Positions 61,414 to 64,000 of a stretch of 64,000 nt of DNA are shown here, piece by piece (positions within the stretch are counted from its first letter, which is position 1; each line of letters opens with the position of its first letter). The DNA is from Azophilus sp965221465 (lineage in GTDB: Bacteria; Pseudomonadota; Gammaproteobacteria; Pseudomonadales; Azotimanducaceae), in assembly GCA_965221465.1 (NCBI GenBank), contig OZ244892.1, positions 3,596,001 to 3,660,000 on the forward strand, written 5' to 3'. A program made the position numbers and the translations under genes. Under the pieces are notes generated by a model. It was not told where the DNA came from, ran no database searches, and saw nothing but the letters and a program-made list of their open reading frames with translations.

Positions 61414-63249
61414 ATGTGCGGAATCGTCGGCGCTGTAGCCGATCGCAACGTGGCGCCCATTCTGCTCGAAGGGCTGCAACGCCTGGAATACCGGGGTTAC
61501 GACTCGGCGGGAATCGCCGTCATCCCGGCAGGCGAAGCGCGCATGGCGGTGCGCAAGCGTGCCGGCAAGGTGCGCGAACTCGCCGACGAATTGCGCGCCA
61601 ATCCGGTTCAAGGGGGTGTCGGCATTGCCCACACCCGCTGGGCGACCCACGGCGTGCCCAACGAGCAAAACGCCCATCCTCACGTCTCCAGCGAACGCAT
61701 CTGTCTGGTGCACAACGGCATCGTCGAGAACTTCGAGTTGCTGCGGGCAGAACTGGAGGCCGAGGGCTACCGCTTCGCATCGACAACCGATTCCGAGGTC
61801 ATTGCGCACCTCGTCGACTTTCACTACCGGCTCGAGAAAAACCTGCTCGAGGCGGTGCGCGCCGCCCTCCGCCGCCTCGAAGGCGCCTATGCGCTCGGCG
61901 TCATCGCCCGCGACAACCCAGGGCGCATCGTTGCCACCCGGGTCGGCAGCCCCCTGGTCGTGGGCGTCGGCATCGGCGAGAACTACATCGCCTCCGACGT
62001 GCTGGCGCTCAAGCCGGTCACCGATCGTTTCATCATCCTCGAGGAAGGAGACCTCGTGGAGATCACCCGGGACGAAATCTCCATCTGGAATCTCGATGAC
62101 GAGTCGGTGGTGCGCACGACCCTCAAGGTCGAAACGGCGGCGGAAGAAGTCGACAAGGGCGATTACCGCCACCACATGCAGAAGGAGATATTCGAGCAGC
62201 CCGTTGCACTCGGCAACACCTTGGCGGGACGCATCGGCAGAGAGCGGGTGCTGGAGCACGCATTCGGCGTGAACGCCGGCGCCGTATTCGACCGCGCCCG
62301 GGCGGTGACGATCGTCGCCGCCGGCACCAGCTTCTACGCGGCCGGTGTCGCCCGGTACTGGTTCGAGGAACATGCGGGCATTCCCTGCTCGGTGGAAATT
62401 GCCAGCGAATTCCGGTACCGCAAGCCCGTTGTGGCCCCCGACAGCCTTTTTGTCACCATTTCCCAATCCGGGGAAACGGCAGACACGTTGGCGGCGCTCA
62501 GAGCCGCAAAATCTCTGGGCTACTTCGCTACCCTGACGCTCTGCAATGTCGCCACCAGTTCCTGCGTGCGGGAGTCGGACCTGGCGCTGATGATTCAGGC
62601 AGGGCCCGAAATCGGGGTTGCGTCCACCAAGGCGTTCACGGCCCAACTCGTTGCGCTGGCGCTGCTGCTGGCGTTGCTCGGCCGCAGGCGCGGGCTGGAC
62701 GAGGCAACGGAAAGCCGGCTGGTGGCGGGCCTGCGCGGGCTGGGTGCGGTTGTCGAAGAGGCGCTCGCCCTGGACGGCCGCATTCGGGAACTGGCGGAGC
62801 GCTTTGCCGACCGCCACCATGCACTGTTTCTCGGCCGGGGCATCATGTATCCGGTGGCTCTCGAAGGGGCGTTGAAGCTGAAGGAGATCTCCTATATCCA
62901 CGCCGAGGGCTACCCGGCGGGCGAACTCAAGCACGGCCCCCTGGCGCTGGTGGACGAGGACATGCCGGTGGTGGCCGTTGCCCCCAACGATGAACTGCTG
63001 GAGAAACTGCAGTCGAACCTGCAGGAGGTGCGTGCCCGTGGCGGGGAGCTGTTCGTATTCGCCGACCGCAACTCCGGTTTCCGGGACGGCCCCGGGGTCA
63101 CCGTCGTCCGGCTGCCCGAAGTCGACCCGCTGCTTGCGCCCATCGTCTACACCGTACCGCTGCAGTTGCTCGCCTACCACGTCGCCGTGCTCAAGGGCAC
63201 CGATGTCGATCAGCCCAGAAACCTGGCCAAGTCGGTGACGGTCGAGTGA
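61414..63249 (+). CDS. glmS: Glutamine-fructose-6-phosphate aminotransferase (isomerizing) GlmS
   Basis: GlmS makes glucosamine-6-phosphate, two steps before GlmU. In its 611 residues the glutaminase starts MCGIVGAVADRNVAPILLEG (catalytic Cys after Met removal), THGVPNEQNAHPH follows, and two SIS domains contain AAGTSFYAAGVARYW and TISQSGETADT. The invariant end DQPRNLAKSVTVE is present. I see no glmS ribozyme or riboswitch before it; the gap to glmU is only 4 bases. Confidence 0.97.
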   Translation: MCGIVGAVADRNVAPILLEGLQRLEYRGYDSAGIAVIPAGEARMAVRKRAGKVRELADELRANPVQGGVGIAHTRWATHGVPNEQNAHPHVSSERICLVHNGIVENFELLRAELEAEGYRFASTTDSEVIAHLVDFHYRLEKNLLEAVRAALRRLEGAYALGVIARDNPGRIVATRVGSPLVVGVGIGENYIASDVLALKPVTDRFIILEEGDLVEITRDEISIWNLDDESVVRTTLKVETAAEEVDKGDYRHHMQKEIFEQPVALGNTLAGRIGRERVLEHAFGVNAGAVFDRARAVTIVAAGTSFYAAGVARYWFEEHAGIPCSVEIASEFRYRKPVVAPDSLFVTISQSGETADTLAALRAAKSLGYFATLTLCNVATSSCVRESDLALMIQAGPEIGVASTKAFTAQLVALALLLALLGRRRGLDEATESRLVAGLRGLGAVVEEALALDGRIRELAERFADRHHALFLGRGIMYPVALEGALKLKEISYIHAEGYPAGELKHGPLALVDEDMPVVAVAPNDELLEKLQSNLQEVRARGGELFVFADRNSGFRDGPGVTVVRLPEVDPLLAPIVYTVPLQLLAYHVAVLKGTDVDQPRNLAKSVTVE

Positions 63250-63308
63250 GAAACCGTAGCCTTTGCGGATGCGGCAAGCAGGCCGGCAAGCTCGATGTCA
63301 TCGGCCTC

Positions 63309-64000
63309 GTGCGCCGCCGGCAAGGTTCCGCGAATGCCGCAAACCGACGTTGGCCGTTCGTGGGCAATACCGTCTTCCTCTGCATGCTGGCGCTTTCAGC
63401 GGTGGCGGGCGCCGAGTCGGTCGGAACGGTCGTGCATACGACGCAAGGTTCGTTCGAAGGCGTGGTCGAGGACGGTGTGCATGCCTTTCGGGGCATACCT
63501 TACGCCGAAGCGCCGACAGGGCATCGGCGCTGGCAACCGCCCCAGGCTTTGCCCGGGCACAGGGACGTCCGGCCAGCGCTCGAATTCGGGCCGGCCTGCC
63601 CTCAGGTGGGAACCGTCGAGCCCACCGATGAAGATTGCCTGTCGCTCAACGTCTGGACGGCGGGCCTCAACGACAAGGCTCGACCGGTCATGGTCTGGAT
63701 TCACGGCGGCGGCTTTCGGGGGGGCTCCGGCAACGTGCCCGGCGAACTGTTTGCCGCTCGGGGCGTGGTGTTCGTTTCCATCAACTACCGTCTCGGGCCC
63801 CTGGGCTTCTTCGCACATCCCGCCCTCGACAGCGAGGTGGCGAATTTCGGCCTGCTGGACATGATCACGGCGCTCGAGTGGGTGCGCGACAACATTGCTG
63901 CGTTCGGAGGCGACCCCGACAGAGTGACGGTATTCGGGCTGTCTGCGGGCGGCATGGCAGTGAGCCTGCTGCTGGCCAGCGAGGCGGCCGGGGACCTGTT
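63309..64000 (+). CDS. Carboxylesterase type B (cut by window edge)
   Basis: The serine esterase frame runs off the right edge. Motifs are VHAFRGIPYAEAPTGHRRWQ, EDCLSLNVW, VMVWIHGGGF and the nucleophile elbow FGLSAGGM. With GTG 63309 the protein begins with RRR and a hydrophobic stretch ending ALSAVAGA, a signal peptide, so it is probably periplasmic. An in-frame GTG at 63246 overlapping the glmS stop would add 21 residues and hide the signal. The substrate is unknown. Confidence 0.85.
   Translation, partial: MRRRQGSANAANRRWPFVGNTVFLCMLALSAVAGAESVGTVVHTTQGSFEGVVEDGVHAFRGIPYAEAPTGHRRWQPPQALPGHRDVRPALEFGPACPQVGTVEPTDEDCLSLNVWTAGLNDKARPVMVWIHGGGFRGGSGNVPGELFAARGVVFVSINYRLGPLGFFAHPALDSEVANFGLLDMITALEWVRDNIAAFGGDPDRVTVFGLSAGGMAVSLLLASEAAGDL

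Noticed and set aside
61366..63180. A 604-codon minus-strand frame over glmS
   Set aside because: Antisense shadow of glmS; composition matches other shadows.
1..64000. CRISPR arrays
   Set aside because: No regularly spaced 25-40 base repeats with unique spacers; the only tandem array (17698) has no spacers.

Overview
The window is the replication-origin region of a high-GC gammaproteobacterium. The call rests on the gene order recF-dnaN-dnaA (minus strand), then rpmH-rnpA-yidD-yidC-mnmE-mnmG-rsmG-parA-parB and atpIBEFHAGDC (plus strand), with glmU-glmS further on. I cannot name the genus.

Bases 1-22,300 are core genome. DnaA boxes and AT-rich DNA mark a likely oriC at 3,363-4,011, and a near-perfect parS site lies inside recF, so the whole ParABS segregation system is in view. 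Unusual details are a palindromic repeat family (copies beside recF, yidD and mnmE, and two more in the island), a 207-bp direct repeat between yidD and yidC, and three 88-bp tandem units between atpH and atpA, each carrying a copy of the atpA ribosome-binding region.

Bases 22,300-60,000 interrupt the usual atpC-glmU neighbourhood with about 37.7 kb of mosaic accessory DNA. It holds: a GPP34-family gene; an orphan HigA; a zeta-like P-loop kinase cut by an IS256-family element whose transposase has an in-frame TGA; a DUF5131/TcmP pair followed by a 9-bp iteron-like repeat and a possible Rep-like protein; a decayed IS1634-like element beside an IstB remnant; a minus-strand group made of a TonB receptor, an NTF2-fold protein, a beta-propeller lipoprotein and two broken genes; IS91-like transposase fragments and four copies of a shared end motif; an AAA ATPase; a slipin; an odd tRNA-like sequence; a tiny Cys-rich ORF with its own promoter and terminator; a complete HigBA; an MFS transporter next to a PAF-acetylhydrolase/cyclophilin fusion and M19 peptidases; several broken hypothetical genes; a DUF3604 protein; a truncated HipB/HipA-N pair; and a complete HipBA.

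Many island genes are fragments or chimaeras (GreA, type ISP methylase, ISAzo13/enoyl-CoA hydratase, DUF2817/MFS, AAA-DUF4143, hipA pieces). The island therefore looks like an old insertion hot spot undergoing deletion, in which three toxin-antitoxin-type modules remain complete or nearly so. Core genes resume at glmU and glmS. A carboxylesterase runs off the right edge and recF runs off the left.
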